From: Inquilinus sp. Marseille-Q2685
GTDB taxonomy: Bacteria > Pseudomonadota > Alphaproteobacteria > DSM-16000 > Inquilinaceae
DNA length: 64,000 nucleotides
NCBI RefSeq assembly: GCF_916619195.1
Contig: NZ_CAKAKL010000001.1
Coordinates: 1,612,001 to 1,676,000 of the forward strand
Direction: 5' to 3'
In this document: positions 9,256 through 17,572 of the stretch, piece after piece
How the letters are laid out: every line of letters starts with the position of its first letter
Position numbering within the stretch: the first letter of the stretch is position 1
The notes under the pieces: generated by a model
What the model was told of the DNA's origin: nothing
Databases searched by the model: none
The model's input: only the letters and a program-made list of their open reading frames with translations
Position numbers and translations under genes: made by a program

Positions 9256-9846
9256 ATGGCGCTTGAGAAAGCCCCGATGCCGAGGGGTGTCGACCAGCCG
9301 TTCGACGACAATCCTTGCGAGACGATCTACGCCGAAGACGCCGGCCAGATCATGGAGCAGCGCTGGTACAAGCGGTTCAGAGACGGCGCGGCCGGCTGTC
9401 TCCTGCATCGCGACGGAGCGCCGGCGCGCGTCGAGTATCACCGGAACGGCGCGGTGCGCCGCGAGGACTGGTTCCAGGCCGGGCGCTATCACCAGACCGC
9501 GAAGCCGGCAGTGACCGTCTACCACCCCGACGGCACGCCGAAATTCGAGTGGTGGTTCGTGGCCGACGAGGCCCATCGCGAGGACGGTCCGGCCTACATC
9601 CACTACGGCCGCGACGGCAGCCGGCTGGAGCGCTGGTACCGGTACAACCAGCGCCACCGGACCGACGGGCCGGCGGTGGTCGAGCGCGACGCGCACGGCG
9701 CAATCCGCAAGGCCGAGTGGTGGCTCGGCGGCAAGGAGGTCACCGCCGCGGCGGAGGCGTTCCTGGCCGAGACCGGGGCACAATGGCCGTTCGACGCCCG
9801 GACCGAGACCGGCTTCCTGGAGCGGGTGCTGCCCCGCGCCGCATAA
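9256..9846 (+). CDS. Repeat protein with four HRxDGPA-type (MORN-variant) repeats, function unknown
   Basis: The protein has 196 residues, no signal peptide and no membrane segment. Four tandem units of about 27-28 residues begin at 51 (HRDGAPA), 79 (HQTAKPA), 107 (HREDGPA) and 134 (HRTDGPA). Each continues as a variable V-x-Y-x-x-DG turn followed by a W/E-rich strand (EDWFQAG, FEWWFVA, ERWYRYN, AEWWLGG). Such repeats occur in phage and giant-virus proteins and in bacterial MORN/YwqK-like proteins; their role is not established. The ATG at 9256 is preceded by GAAGGGA at 9 nt; an upstream TTG is possible but lacks a good site. The preceding intergenic stretch 9110-9190 is unusually AT-rich and may hold the promoter. 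The gene is convergent with oxyR across 9 bp. Confidence 0.65.
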   Translation: MALEKAPMPRGVDQPFDDNPCETIYAEDAGQIMEQRWYKRFRDGAAGCLLHRDGAPARVEYHRNGAVRREDWFQAGRYHQTAKPAVTVYHPDGTPKFEWWFVADEAHREDGPAYIHYGRDGSRLERWYRYNQRHRTDGPAVVERDAHGAIRKAEWWLGGKEVTAAAEAFLAETGAQWPFDARTETGFLERVLPRAA

Positions 9847-9855
9847 CGCGGCACG

Positions 9856-10824
9856 TCAGCCGGCAGTCTTCCGCTTCGGCTCCGCACCCGCGGACAGTTC
9901 GTCCCGCGGGATCGCCACCGCCCCTTCCGGCAGGTGCTGGCGCAGGAACTCGGCCAGCATCTCGATCTCGCCGCGCCGCGCCGCCCCGCGGCGCCACACC
10001 AGCCCGATCCGCCGCGACGGCGGCGGCGCATCGAAGGGCCTGAGCGCGATGTCGCTGTCGGCCGTGGTCGGCGCGGTGCAGGCCAGCGCCGGCAGCAGCG
10101 TGATGCCGATCCGCCCGGCCACCATCTCGCGCAGCGTCGACAGGCTGGTGGCGCCGAAGGCGTCCTCCTGCGTCCGTGCCGCGCTGCGACACACCTCCAG
10201 CGCCTGGTCGCGCAGGCAGTGCCCGTCCTCCAGCAGCAGCAGATGCTCGTCCGACAGGTCGGCGGGCGTCACCCGGTTGACGCGGGCCAGCCGGTGCCCG
10301 GTCGGCACGGCCAGCAGGAACGGCTCGTCGAACACCGGCAGCGAGTCCAGCTTCGGATCCTCCACCGGCAGGGCCAGCAGCGCCGCCTCCAGCTCGCCGC
10401 GGCGCAGCCGTTCGACCAGCCGGTCGGTCAGGTCTTCCCGCAGATAGAGGCGCAGCTCCGGATAGGTGCGGCGCAGCGTCCGCATCAGCCGCGGCAGCAG
10501 ATAGGGGCCGAGCGTCGGGATCACCCCGAGCCGGAAGTCGCCGGCCAGCGGCGCCGCCTGGTCCCGGGCGGCGAGCAGCAGGTCCTGGGTCTCCGCGAGA
10601 ATCCGCCGTGCCCGGGCGACCACCGCCTCGCCCAGCGGGGTCAGGATGATCCGCCGCTTCGACCGCTCGAACAGCGGCCCGCCCAGCATCTCCTCCAGCG
10701 CCTGCACCTGGGCGCTGAGCGAGGGCTGGCTGACATGGCAGGCGGCGGCGGCCCGGCCGAAATGCCGCGTGTCGGCAACGGCGACGACGTAGCGGAGCTG
10801 CCGCAGGGTGATCGGTTGGTTCAT
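9856..10824 (-). CDS. oxyR: LysR-type hydrogen-peroxide sensor OxyR
   Basis: This 322-residue LysR regulator has an N-terminal winged helix-turn-helix (LRQLRYVVAVADTRHFGRAAAACHVSQPSLSAQVQALEE begins at residue 7). Its sensor loop LEDGHCLRDQALEVC holds Cys203 and Cys212, nine residues apart exactly as Cys199/Cys208 in E. coli OxyR, where peroxide oxidises them to a disulfide and turns on transcription. It is divergent from ahpC, its expected target, and an OxyR-type box overlaps its own start codon, which suggests negative autoregulation. The conserved cysteine pair makes OxyR much more likely than a generic LysR protein. Confidence 0.93.
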   Translation of the reverse strand: MNQPITLRQLRYVVAVADTRHFGRAAAACHVSQPSLSAQVQALEEMLGGPLFERSKRRIILTPLGEAVVARARRILAETQDLLLAARDQAAPLAGDFRLGVIPTLGPYLLPRLMRTLRRTYPELRLYLREDLTDRLVERLRRGELEAALLALPVEDPKLDSLPVFDEPFLLAVPTGHRLARVNRVTPADLSDEHLLLLEDGHCLRDQALEVCRSAARTQEDAFGATSLSTLREMVAGRIGITLLPALACTAPTTADSDIALRPFDAPPPSRRIGLVWRRGAARRGEIEMLAEFLRQHLPEGAVAIPRDELSAGAEPKRKTAG

Positions 10825-10837
10825 AGGATCAACCTAT
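10823..10837. promoter_or_regulatory. OxyR-type operator ATAG-N7-CTAT in the oxyR-ahpC intergenic region
   Basis: ATAGGATCAACCTAT is a perfect half of the OxyR consensus (ATAG-N7-CTAT repeated with N7 spacing) and contains a LysR T-N11-A box. The second half, expected at 10845-10859, is degenerate (CTCG..CGAT). The site overlaps the first codon of oxyR and lies about 127 bp upstream of the ahpC start. Confidence 0.6.
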
Positions 10838-10963
10838 CATAATCCTCGGAACAATCGATTGGATTGTGGGAATCCGCTTTGCTATCTGCTTGCTGCAGCG
10901 CGAAATCATTTCCGCTGCACCGCAAACACGAAGCCTACGACAGAACCCACGGAGCCTCTCCAG

Positions 10964-11509
10964 ATGCCCATGCTGACCATCGGCGACACCTTCCCGGATT
11001 TCTCGCTCCAGGCCGTCGTCTCGACCGACCCGAAGAACGCCTTCACCCAGATCGACCGTGCCGCCAGCAAGGGCAAGTGGAAGGTCGTGTTCTTCTGGCC
11101 GAAGGACTTCACCTTCGTCTGCCCGACCGAGATCGCGGCGTTCGGCAAGCTGGCCGGCGACTTCGCCGACCGTGACGCGCTGGTCTACGGCGTCTCGACC
11201 GACAGCGAGTTCGTGCACCTGGCCTGGCGCCAGAACCACGCCGACCTGAAGGAGCTGCCGATCCCGATGCTGGCCGACATCCGCAAGGATCTCAGCCGCT
11301 CGCTCGGCATCCTCGAGAAGAGCGAGGAAGTCTGCCTGCGCGCCACGTTCATCGTCGACCCGGACAACATCATCCGCTTCGTCTCGGTCAACGACATGTC
11401 GGTCGGCCGCAACCCGCAGGAGGTCCTGCGCGTGCTCGACGCGCTGCAGACCGACGAGCTCTGCCCCTGCAACTGGCAGAAGGGCGAGGAGACCCTGAAG
11501 GCCGCCTGA
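10964..11509 (+). CDS. ahpC: Alkyl hydroperoxide reductase AhpC (2-Cys peroxiredoxin)
   Basis: The 181-residue peroxiredoxin reduces hydrogen peroxide, organic peroxides and peroxynitrite. The peroxidatic cysteine is Cys53 in FTFVCPTE; the C-terminal CPC (Cys167, Cys169) supplies the resolving cysteines, a CxC arrangement like that of mycobacterial AhpC, which is recycled by AhpD rather than AhpF. ahpD follows 83 bp downstream and no ahpF is present. The open frame reaches further upstream through the promoter region, but ATG 10964 starts the conserved MPMLTIGDTFPDF. It is probably activated by the divergent OxyR. Confidence 0.95.
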   Translation: MPMLTIGDTFPDFSLQAVVSTDPKNAFTQIDRAASKGKWKVVFFWPKDFTFVCPTEIAAFGKLAGDFADRDALVYGVSTDSEFVHLAWRQNHADLKELPIPMLADIRKDLSRSLGILEKSEEVCLRATFIVDPDNIIRFVSVNDMSVGRNPQEVLRVLDALQTDELCPCNWQKGEETLKAA

Positions 11510-11529
11510 TCCCCGGCCCTTCCTTCGCG

Positions 11530-11555
11530 CGGCCGGTCCTCCCGCGGACCGGCCG
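11530..11555 (+). other. intercistronic hairpin between ahpC and ahpD
   Basis: CGGCCGGTCC and GGACCGGCCG form a perfect 10 bp stem with a 6-nt loop, 21 nt after the ahpC stop. No T run follows, so it is not a classic terminator. It could stabilise the upstream ahpC message or lower ahpD expression relative to ahpC. Confidence 0.45.
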
Positions 11556-11592
11556 TCGCCTTGTCTGACACCCGATACCCGCCGGAGCCCCC

Positions 11593-12126
11593 ATGTCGAT
11601 CGATACGCTGAAGGCCGCCCTTCCCGACTACGCCAAGGATCTGAAGCTCAACCTGTCCTCGGTCCTGACCCCGCCCGGCGTGACCGCCCAGCAGATCTGG
11701 GGCTCGGCCCTGGCCAGCGCCTATGCCTCGCGCAACGCCACCGTGATCAAGGCGATCGCGGCCGAGGCGGCGCAGCACCTGTCGCCCGAGGCGCAGGGCG
11801 CCGCCAAGACCGCGGCGGCGATCATGGGCATGAACAACATCTATTACCGCTTCACCCACCTCGTGTCCGAGAAGGACTACGCGACCATGCCGGCGCGGCT
11901 GCGCATGAACGCGATCGCCAATCCGGGCATCGACCAGGTGGATTTCGAGCTGTATTCGCTGGCGGTGTCGGCGATCAACGGCTGCGGCATGTGCATGGAC
12001 AGCCATGAGCAGGTGGTCGCCAAGAAGGGCGTCGGCAAGGACGTGGTCCAGGCCGTGATCCGCATCGCCGCCGTGATCCACGCCGTGGCCGCCACCCTGG
12101 ATGCCGAGGAGAAGCTGGCCGCCTGA
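11593..12126 (+). CDS. ahpD: Alkyl hydroperoxidase AhpD
   Basis: This 177-residue AhpD is an alpha-helical thiol reductant of AhpC with weak peroxidase activity of its own. The catalytic motif [12 protein letters not shown] gives Cys131, Cys134 and His138, with Glu119 before it. This is the same spacing as in the mycobacterial enzyme (Glu118, Cys130, Cys133, His137), where a proton relay activates the cysteines. Together with the CPC-type AhpC upstream it forms a complete two-protein peroxide system needing a lipoamide-type electron donor. A strong terminator follows. Confidence 0.95.
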   Translation: MSIDTLKAALPDYAKDLKLNLSSVLTPPGVTAQQIWGSALASAYASRNATVIKAIAAEAAQHLSPEAQGAAKTAAAIMGMNNIYYRFTHLVSEKDYATMPARLRMNAIANPGIDQVDFELYSLAVSAINGCGMCMDSHEQVVAKKGVGKDVVQAVIRIAAVIHAVAATLDAEEKLAA

Positions 12127-12149
12127 CGGCCCGCGCTCCGGCACGACGC

Positions 12150-12176
12150 AAGGCCCGCCCCGGTGGCGGGCCTTTT
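12150..12176 (+). terminator. Rho-independent terminator after ahpCD
   Basis: AAGGCCCGCC and GGCGGGCCTT form a 10 bp GC-rich stem with a 5-nt loop ending in TTTT. It lies between the convergent ahpD and the iron ABC transporter operon and may serve both strands. Confidence 0.8.
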
Positions 12177-12177
12177 G

Positions 12178-12999
12178 CTATTCGGCCGCCAGCCGGTCGA
12201 GCGGGATGCGGCGCTGCCGAGTGGAACGGTCGGCCAGCACCATCGGCATGCCGTCGGAGCAGGTCTCGACCCGCGCCTCGACGCCGTAGACCCGGCGCAG
12301 CATCTCCGCCGTGACCACCGCGCGCGGCTCGCCGCAGGCTGCGACGCGGCCCTCCTGCAGCACCAGCACCCGGTCGGTGAAGCGCACCGCCTGGTTCAGG
12401 TCGTGCAGCGCGATCAGCACGCACAGCCCGCGGCTGCGCGCCAGGTCGCGGATCAGGGTCAGCACCTCGACCTGGCGCTGCAGGTCGAGCGCGCTGGTCG
12501 GCTCGTCCATCAGCAGGATGCGCGGGTCGCGCACCAGCGCCTGGGCGATCGACACCAGCTGCTTCTGGCCGCCGCTGAGCTCGCCCAGGTTGCGCATGGC
12601 GAGGTCGTCGATCTCGAGCAGCCCTAAAGTGCGGGTGACGGCGTCGAGATCGGAATCGTCGACCCGCCAGCCGGCGCTGCTCTTGCGCGCCAGCAGCACG
12701 GATTCGAGCACGGTGAGCACGGCGTTCACCGCCGTCTCCTGCGGCAGGTGGCAGGGCCGGCTGGGATCGCCCTGGGCCCAGCTGCTGGCCGGCCGGCCGT
12801 CGATCAGCACCTCGCCCGGGCCGCCGATCAGCCCGGCGATGCGGCGGAACAGGCTGGACTTGCCGACCGCGTTCGGCCCGATCACGGCGGTCACCTCGCC
12901 GCCCGCCATCACCGGGGTGGTAATGCCGTGCAGCACCGCCCGGCGGCCATAGGCGACCGAGACGTCGCGCAGTTCGAGAGTGACGGGGTTCATTGCCAT
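12178..12999 (-). CDS. Iron/siderophore ABC transporter, ATP-binding protein (FecE/FhuC type)
   Basis: The 273-residue ATPase belongs to the FepC/FecE/FhuC group. Walker A is GPNAVGKSS, the signature is LSGGQKQLVSIAQAL and Walker B is ILLMDEPTSAL, followed by the switch His in LIALHDLNQAVRF. Walker A carries Ala-Val where Gly-Ala/Cys-Gly is usual; the critical GKS is intact. It is the last gene of a permease-binding-protein operon. An alternative ATG at 12993 overlaps the permease stop as ATGA and may be the real start. Confidence 0.92.
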   Translation of the reverse strand: MAMNPVTLELRDVSVAYGRRAVLHGITTPVMAGGEVTAVIGPNAVGKSSLFRRIAGLIGGPGEVLIDGRPASSWAQGDPSRPCHLPQETAVNAVLTVLESVLLARKSSAGWRVDDSDLDAVTRTLGLLEIDDLAMRNLGELSGGQKQLVSIAQALVRDPRILLMDEPTSALDLQRQVEVLTLIRDLARSRGLCVLIALHDLNQAVRFTDRVLVLQEGRVAACGEPRAVVTAEMLRRVYGVEARVETCSDGMPMVLADRSTRQRRIPLDRLAAE

Positions 13000-14072
13000 G
13001 CGCGGCGCCGGCTGGTCAGGATCAGGCTGAAGAAGAAGGGCACGCCGACCAGGGCGGTGATCACGCCGATCGGGAAGATCACGCCGGGCACGATCGACTT
13101 CGACACGATCGAGGTGGCGGACAGCATCAGCGCGCCGGCCAGGGCCGAGGCCGGCAGGAAGAAGCGCTGGTCCTCGCCGATCAGCATGCGGGCGATGTGC
13201 GGCCCGACCAGGCCGACGAAGCCGATGGTGCCGACGAAGGCCACCGGCACCGCGGCCAGCAGGCTGACCGCCAGGATCGTCTCGAGCCGCAGGCGGCGGA
13301 CGTCGATGCCGAAGCTGCGGGCCTTGTCCTCGCCCAGGCGCAGCGCCGTCAGCTGCCAGGCCCGGCGCGCCATCAGCGGCAGCAGCACCACGAGCACCGC
13401 GGCCGTGACCGCGAGCTTGCCCCAGCTGGCCTTGCCCAGGCTGCCCATGGTCCAGAACACCACGGCGGCCAGCGCCTGCTCCGACGCCACATATTGCAGC
13501 AGCGACAGGAGGGCGTTGAAGGTGAAGACGATGGCGATGCCCAGCAGCACCACCGTCTCCATGGTCACGCCGCGGCGCTGGCTCAGCGCGTGCAGCCCCA
13601 GCGACGCCACCAGGGCCATCAGGAAGGCGTTGACCGGCACCATGATGTCGGTCAGGGCGGGGATCAGCGCCACGCCGAGCACGATGGCCAGCGCCGCGCC
13701 GAAGCTGGCGGCGGCGGAGATGCCGAGGGTGAAGGGGTCGGCCAGCGGGTTGTTCAGCACCGTCTGCATCTGGGCGCCCGCCACCGCCAGGGCGGCGCCG
13801 ACCACGACGGCCATCAGCGCCACCGGCAGGCGGATGTCCCAGATCACCACCCGCAGCGTCGCCGGCACGTCGGAAGGCGAGAGCAGGGCCGACACCACCT
13901 CGCCGACGCCGTAGCGCGCCGGGCCGATACCGATGTCGAGCACCAGGCTGACCAAGAGCGCGGCGGCCAGGGCGGCCAGCAGCAGCAGCTTGCGCCGGGC
14001 CAGGCCGCGATAGGCGGCGCGGCCGGCGCGCAGATGGGTGTCGATCGGGGTCGGGACGGCGTGGTCCACCAT
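12990..14072 (-). CDS. Iron/siderophore ABC transporter, FecCD-family permease
   Basis: This 360-residue inner-membrane permease of the BtuC/FecCD family has about ten hydrophobic segments. Conserved pieces include GAALAVAGAQMQTVLNNPLADPFTLGIS and the cytoplasmic coupling loop FVGLVGPHIARMLIGEDQRFFLPASALAGA, which contacts the ATPase. A single permease gene implies a homodimer. It overlaps the ATPase gene and sits 10 bp after the binding-protein gene, so the three form one operon. Confidence 0.94.
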   Translation of the reverse strand: MVDHAVPTPIDTHLRAGRAAYRGLARRKLLLLAALAAALLVSLVLDIGIGPARYGVGEVVSALLSPSDVPATLRVVIWDIRLPVALMAVVVGAALAVAGAQMQTVLNNPLADPFTLGISAAASFGAALAIVLGVALIPALTDIMVPVNAFLMALVASLGLHALSQRRGVTMETVVLLGIAIVFTFNALLSLLQYVASEQALAAVVFWTMGSLGKASWGKLAVTAAVLVVLLPLMARRAWQLTALRLGEDKARSFGIDVRRLRLETILAVSLLAAVPVAFVGTIGFVGLVGPHIARMLIGEDQRFFLPASALAGALMLSATSIVSKSIVPGVIFPIGVITALVGVPFFFSLILTSRRRAWQ

Positions 14073-14082
14073 GCTCAGCCTT

Positions 14083-15222
14083 TCAGCCCGCCGGGGTCAG
14101 CGAGACCCAGTAGCCGGGCCGGTACGGGATCGGCAGGAAGCGCTCGTGCAGGGTGCGGAACGTCGCCTCCGGGTCGAGGTCGGCGAACAGCTCCGGATGC
14201 AGCCACTTGGCGATCTGCTGCACCCCGACGAACTGGTACGGGCTGTCGTAGAACTGGTGCCAGATGGCGTGGACGCGGCCGTCGGCCACCGCCTTGACGC
14301 CGGTATAGGCCGGGCGCCGCACCAGCGCCGCCAGCCGCTCCTTCGCCCTGGCCTGGTCGGCGTCGGGACCGAGCCCGACCCAGCCGCCGTCCGGCACGAA
14401 CTGGGTCCAGTTGGCCCCCGTGACGAGGACGACGTCCGGGTTGGCGACCGTCACCTGCTCCGGGTTCAGCACGCCGAAGGCGCCGGGGATCAGGCCGGCG
14501 GCGATGTTGATGCCGCCGGCCATCCGCACCATGCGGCCGAAATTCTCGTCACCGAAGGAGGCGCAGCATTCCGCGCCCCAGCCGGTGCCGGCGGCGCGCT
14601 CGATCATCACCTTCGGCTTCGGCGCGTCGGACTTGGCCAGGCGGTCCTGCACCAGATCCAGCTGCTGCCGGAAGAAGGCGATGAACTCCTCGGCCCGATC
14701 CTGCCGGCCGAGGACCTGGCCGAACAATCGCACGCTGGGTTCGGTGTTGGTGAAGGGCTCATCCCGGAAGTCGATGAAGACGGTGGCGATGCCGGCGCCC
14801 TCCAGCGTCTTGATCAGACCGGATTCCTCGGCCGCCGGCTTCTGGCCCAGCAGCAGGAACAGCACATCGGGCTTCAGCGCGATCGCCTGCTCGGTGTTGA
14901 AGGTCCCCTCTTCAGGGTCGCCGATATCCGGGATGGCATCGATGCCGGGGAACTTCGCCTGGTAGAGCCTGTAGGTATCGAGGTCGGAGCGCTCGAACTC
15001 GTCCTTCCAGCCGGCGATGCGGCCGATCGGGTTCTCGCGGTCCAGCGCCGCGACGATGTAGATCTGCCGCCCTTCGCCGAGCAGGATGCGCTCGACATTC
15101 TTCGGCACCTCGACCGTCCGGCCGGCCAGATCGGTGACCGAGATCTTGTCCTCCGCCGCCAGCGCCGCGCCGGCGCAGAGGCTGAGCGCCGCCGCTGCCA
15201 GGAACCGGATCATCGAGCCCAT
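14083..15222 (-). CDS. Iron/siderophore ABC transporter, periplasmic substrate-binding protein
   Basis: The roughly 379-residue protein starts with a cleavable signal peptide (MGSMIRFLAAAALSLCAGAALA) and lacks a lipobox Cys. The TroA/FepB-like fold is indicated by DLAGRTVEVPKNVERILLGEGR near the N-terminus and by LKPDVLFLLLGQKP. The ligand is unknown; iron(III)-siderophore or haem-type chelates are typical for this operon form. A GTG two codons upstream (15228) is an alternative start. Being first in the operon, its upstream region probably carries the iron control site. Confidence 0.88.
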   Translation of the reverse strand: MGSMIRFLAAAALSLCAGAALAAEDKISVTDLAGRTVEVPKNVERILLGEGRQIYIVAALDRENPIGRIAGWKDEFERSDLDTYRLYQAKFPGIDAIPDIGDPEEGTFNTEQAIALKPDVLFLLLGQKPAAEESGLIKTLEGAGIATVFIDFRDEPFTNTEPSVRLFGQVLGRQDRAEEFIAFFRQQLDLVQDRLAKSDAPKPKVMIERAAGTGWGAECCASFGDENFGRMVRMAGGINIAAGLIPGAFGVLNPEQVTVANPDVVLVTGANWTQFVPDGGWVGLGPDADQARAKERLAALVRRPAYTGVKAVADGRVHAIWHQFYDSPYQFVGVQQIAKWLHPELFADLDPEATFRTLHERFLPIPYRPGYWVSLTPAG

Positions 15223-15264
15223 GCGCACCCCCGTCTTGATCGGGGGTTGGGTACCATGCGGATA

Positions 15265-15276
15265 TTGCGATTGCGA
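15265..15276. promoter_or_regulatory. TTGCGA direct repeat upstream of the iron transporter operon
   Basis: Two adjacent TTGCGA hexamers lie about 40 bp upstream of the binding-protein start, in the gap shared with the divergent FUSC gene. Similar TGCGA-rich tracts are found in alphaproteobacterial Fur sites. The match is partial and no palindromic Fur box is clear, so this is only a candidate. Confidence 0.2.
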
Positions 15277-15355
15277 GTGCTTTTCAGTCTCGCCCGACGA
15301 GGCTGCAGCGGGGCGCGGCTCTCTGGCATGCTGTCGCCGCAGCCCCGGAGTCGCG

Positions 15356-16432
15356 ATGATTCAGCTGTCCCGTATCCGCCTCGATCCGATCCATGTCCGC
15401 CAGGCGGTGCGGGGCGCGGTCGCGGCCGTCGCCGCCTATGCCCTGGCCGAGGCCTTCGGCCTGCCCAAGGGCTACTGGTCGGTGCTGACCGCCGTGATCG
15501 TGATGCAGGCGACGCTCGGCGCCACGCTGAGCGCGACCATCGACCGGCTGCTCGGCACCATGCTCGGCGCCGCCTTCGGGGTGGTGGGCGCGGTGCTGTC
15601 CGGCCCTTCGGCGCTGCGCACCGGCGCGGTGCTGCTGCTGGTGATGCTGGCCACGGTCTATATCGCCGCCCGCCGGCCCAGCCTGCGGCTCGGCTCGGTC
15701 ACCGCGGCGATCGTCATGCTGTCCGACCCGAGCCATGCCGATCCGCCGGGCGCCGCCTTCCAGCGGGTGGCGGAGATCGGCCTGGGCACCGTGGTCGGGG
15801 TGCTGGCCGCCCTGCTGATCCTGCCGGCCCGGGCCGGCGACCATCTGCGCGACACCGCCGCCGAGTTGCTCGGCCAATGCGCCGCCCTGCTGGCCCTGAT
15901 CGCGGGCCGGCTGGCCGGGTCGGGGGAAGACCCGACGGCGCTGAACCAGCGCATCCGCACGCTGCTGCGCAAGGGCGACGGCCAGATCGACGAGGCGCGG
16001 CGGGAGCGGCGCGGCGCCATCCCAGACCATCTCGACCCGGCGCCGATCATCCGCACCATCCGCCGCCTGTGGCACAGCGAGATCATCCTGGTCCGCGCCG
16101 CCCAGGCCCCGCTGTCGCCGCCGCTGCAGACGGCGCTGGGGGCGACGCTGGACCAGGCGGTGATGGCGGCGAGGAAGCGGATGACCGCTCTGGCCGCGGC
16201 GCTGGAGGCGAAGGCGGCGCCGGGCGACGGCAGCGCCCTCGACCAGGCCGTGGCGGCGCTGCAGAGCAGCGTCGATGCGCTGCGGGGCGCTGGCGGGGAC
16301 GGCCTCGACGGCCGCGAATTCGGCCAGGCCTTCGCCATCGCCTTCACCTTCGCCCAGCTCCGCGACAACCTCGCCGACCTGGCCGAGCGGCTGCGCGAGC
16401 AGGCCGGTGCAAGCGATGTGCCGCAGGACTGA
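15356..16432 (+). CDS. FUSC-family membrane protein (aromatic-acid exporter / fusaric-acid-resistance type)
   Basis: The 358-residue protein has an N-terminal block of about five to six membrane helices (roughly residues 15-155, including GYWSVLTAVIVMQATLGATLSATIDRLLGTMLGA, the FUSC signature). A soluble helical C-terminal half follows. FUSC proteins form efflux systems for aromatic acids or related compounds, often with partner subunits, but none is encoded next door. The start at 15356 gives a short MIQLSRIRLDPIHVRQAVRGA leader typical of the family. It is divergent from the iron transporter and convergent with the DUF2333 gene (3 bp gap). Confidence 0.85.
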   Translation: MIQLSRIRLDPIHVRQAVRGAVAAVAAYALAEAFGLPKGYWSVLTAVIVMQATLGATLSATIDRLLGTMLGAAFGVVGAVLSGPSALRTGAVLLLVMLATVYIAARRPSLRLGSVTAAIVMLSDPSHADPPGAAFQRVAEIGLGTVVGVLAALLILPARAGDHLRDTAAELLGQCAALLALIAGRLAGSGEDPTALNQRIRTLLRKGDGQIDEARRERRGAIPDHLDPAPIIRTIRRLWHSEIILVRAAQAPLSPPLQTALGATLDQAVMAARKRMTALAAALEAKAAPGDGSALDQAVAALQSSVDALRGAGGDGLDGREFGQAFAIAFTFAQLRDNLADLAERLREQAGASDVPQD

Positions 16433-16435
16433 CCG

Positions 16436-17503
16436 TCAGTTCCGCAGCACGTTCGACAGCTCGCGCATCTGGGTGCGGGCGCGCAGCAGGAAGAAGCCCT
16501 GCACCGCCAGGTGGTTGGGCTGGAACATGGCGTCGGCGCGGCCGTTCATCACCACCAGCGGCCGCAGCTCCGCCGCCTCGCGCAGGTTGTCGACCATCTC
16601 GTCCCAGATCTTGGTCGCGCCGGACTGGGCGATCACCCCTTCGAAGTCGCGGCCGAGCGCCCGCAGCACCAGGAAATAGGCGTAGAGCCGGCCCTTGGTG
16701 GCATAGAAGATGTCGTCGGCCCGGGTGTCGATCAGCCAGCCGCGGCTGGCCTCGATGTGGTCGGCGATCACCGAGGATTGCGAGCCGAGATCGGCGGCGA
16801 AGCGGTCGATCGTCTGCAGCAGGTTGTCGGCCCGCCGCTCGAACGGCGCGGTGCCGGCGGCGACCCGGTCGTTGTAGCTGCGCAGCGCCCGGGCAGCGGC
16901 GCGGTACTGCGATTCCGACGACGCCGTCGGCGCCCAGGAGGTGCTGAGGTCGAACAGCCAGATCGTGCCGGGATAGCGCAGCAGGCCGGTGGCGCGGTCG
17001 AGATCCGGGTCCATCTGCGACGAGCCGCGCGAGCGGCCGATCTGGTCGCCCATCTCGGCGGTGAAGCGCGACAGGGCGTAGACGATGCCCTGCTGGTAGT
17101 TCGGCATGTTGTCCAAGAGCCAGCCGGGCAGGAAGAACGGGTCGTTCGCGGTCCAGCGATGGGCGCCGCCAGTCTCGCGCTCGATCAGCGCGGCGGCGAT
17201 CTCGACCGCCTGGCTGCCATTGGCCACCGGCGCGGCCACGGTGAAGTCCGGGTCGTCGTCGATCGCGTGCACGACGAAGGCGCCGACCGCCATGTAGAGC
17301 ACGAACAGCACGATGAGCCCGCCAATGCCCCAGCCGAGCGCCCGGGACCAGCGCCGGCCGCCGGACGGCGGCGGTGCGGCCGGCGGGACGCCATCGCCGG
17401 TCGCCCTGCGCCGGAACAGCCCGCCCAGCCGCGCGCGCCAGCCGCGACGGGCGGGCGCCGGATCGAGGTCCTCCTGGAAGATGTCGTCCGGCCGTTCGCT
17501 CAC
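16436..17503 (-). CDS. DUF2333 family protein
   Basis: This 355-residue protein has a Pro/Arg-rich cytoplasmic start, one membrane helix (about residues 56-78, ALGWGIGGLIVLFVLYMAVGAFV) and a large periplasmic part. The latter contains DDDPDFTVAAPVANGSQAVEIAAALIERE and NDPFFLPGWLLDNMPNYQQGIVYALSRF, the conserved core of DUF2333. The function is unknown. The start is GTG 17503 with a GAGGGGC ribosome site. It follows the hemolysin-III gene by about 70 bp on the same strand. Confidence 0.85.
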   Translation of the reverse strand: MSERPDDIFQEDLDPAPARRGWRARLGGLFRRRATGDGVPPAAPPPSGGRRWSRALGWGIGGLIVLFVLYMAVGAFVVHAIDDDPDFTVAAPVANGSQAVEIAAALIERETGGAHRWTANDPFFLPGWLLDNMPNYQQGIVYALSRFTAEMGDQIGRSRGSSQMDPDLDRATGLLRYPGTIWLFDLSTSWAPTASSESQYRAAARALRSYNDRVAAGTAPFERRADNLLQTIDRFAADLGSQSSVIADHIEASRGWLIDTRADDIFYATKGRLYAYFLVLRALGRDFEGVIAQSGATKIWDEMVDNLREAAELRPLVVMNGRADAMFQPNHLAVQGFFLLRARTQMRELSNVLRN

Positions 17504-17572
17504 CTGCCCCTCGCCCGCTGGTGGTCCCGGCGACAGAATGGCGATGGCGGCAACTTCGTGCCAGTCCCCGCG

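Noticed and set aside
12150-12176. Two separate terminators for the convergent genes
   Set aside because: There is one hairpin with a good T run only on the plus strand; the minus-strand side has a weak A-rich lead-in at most.
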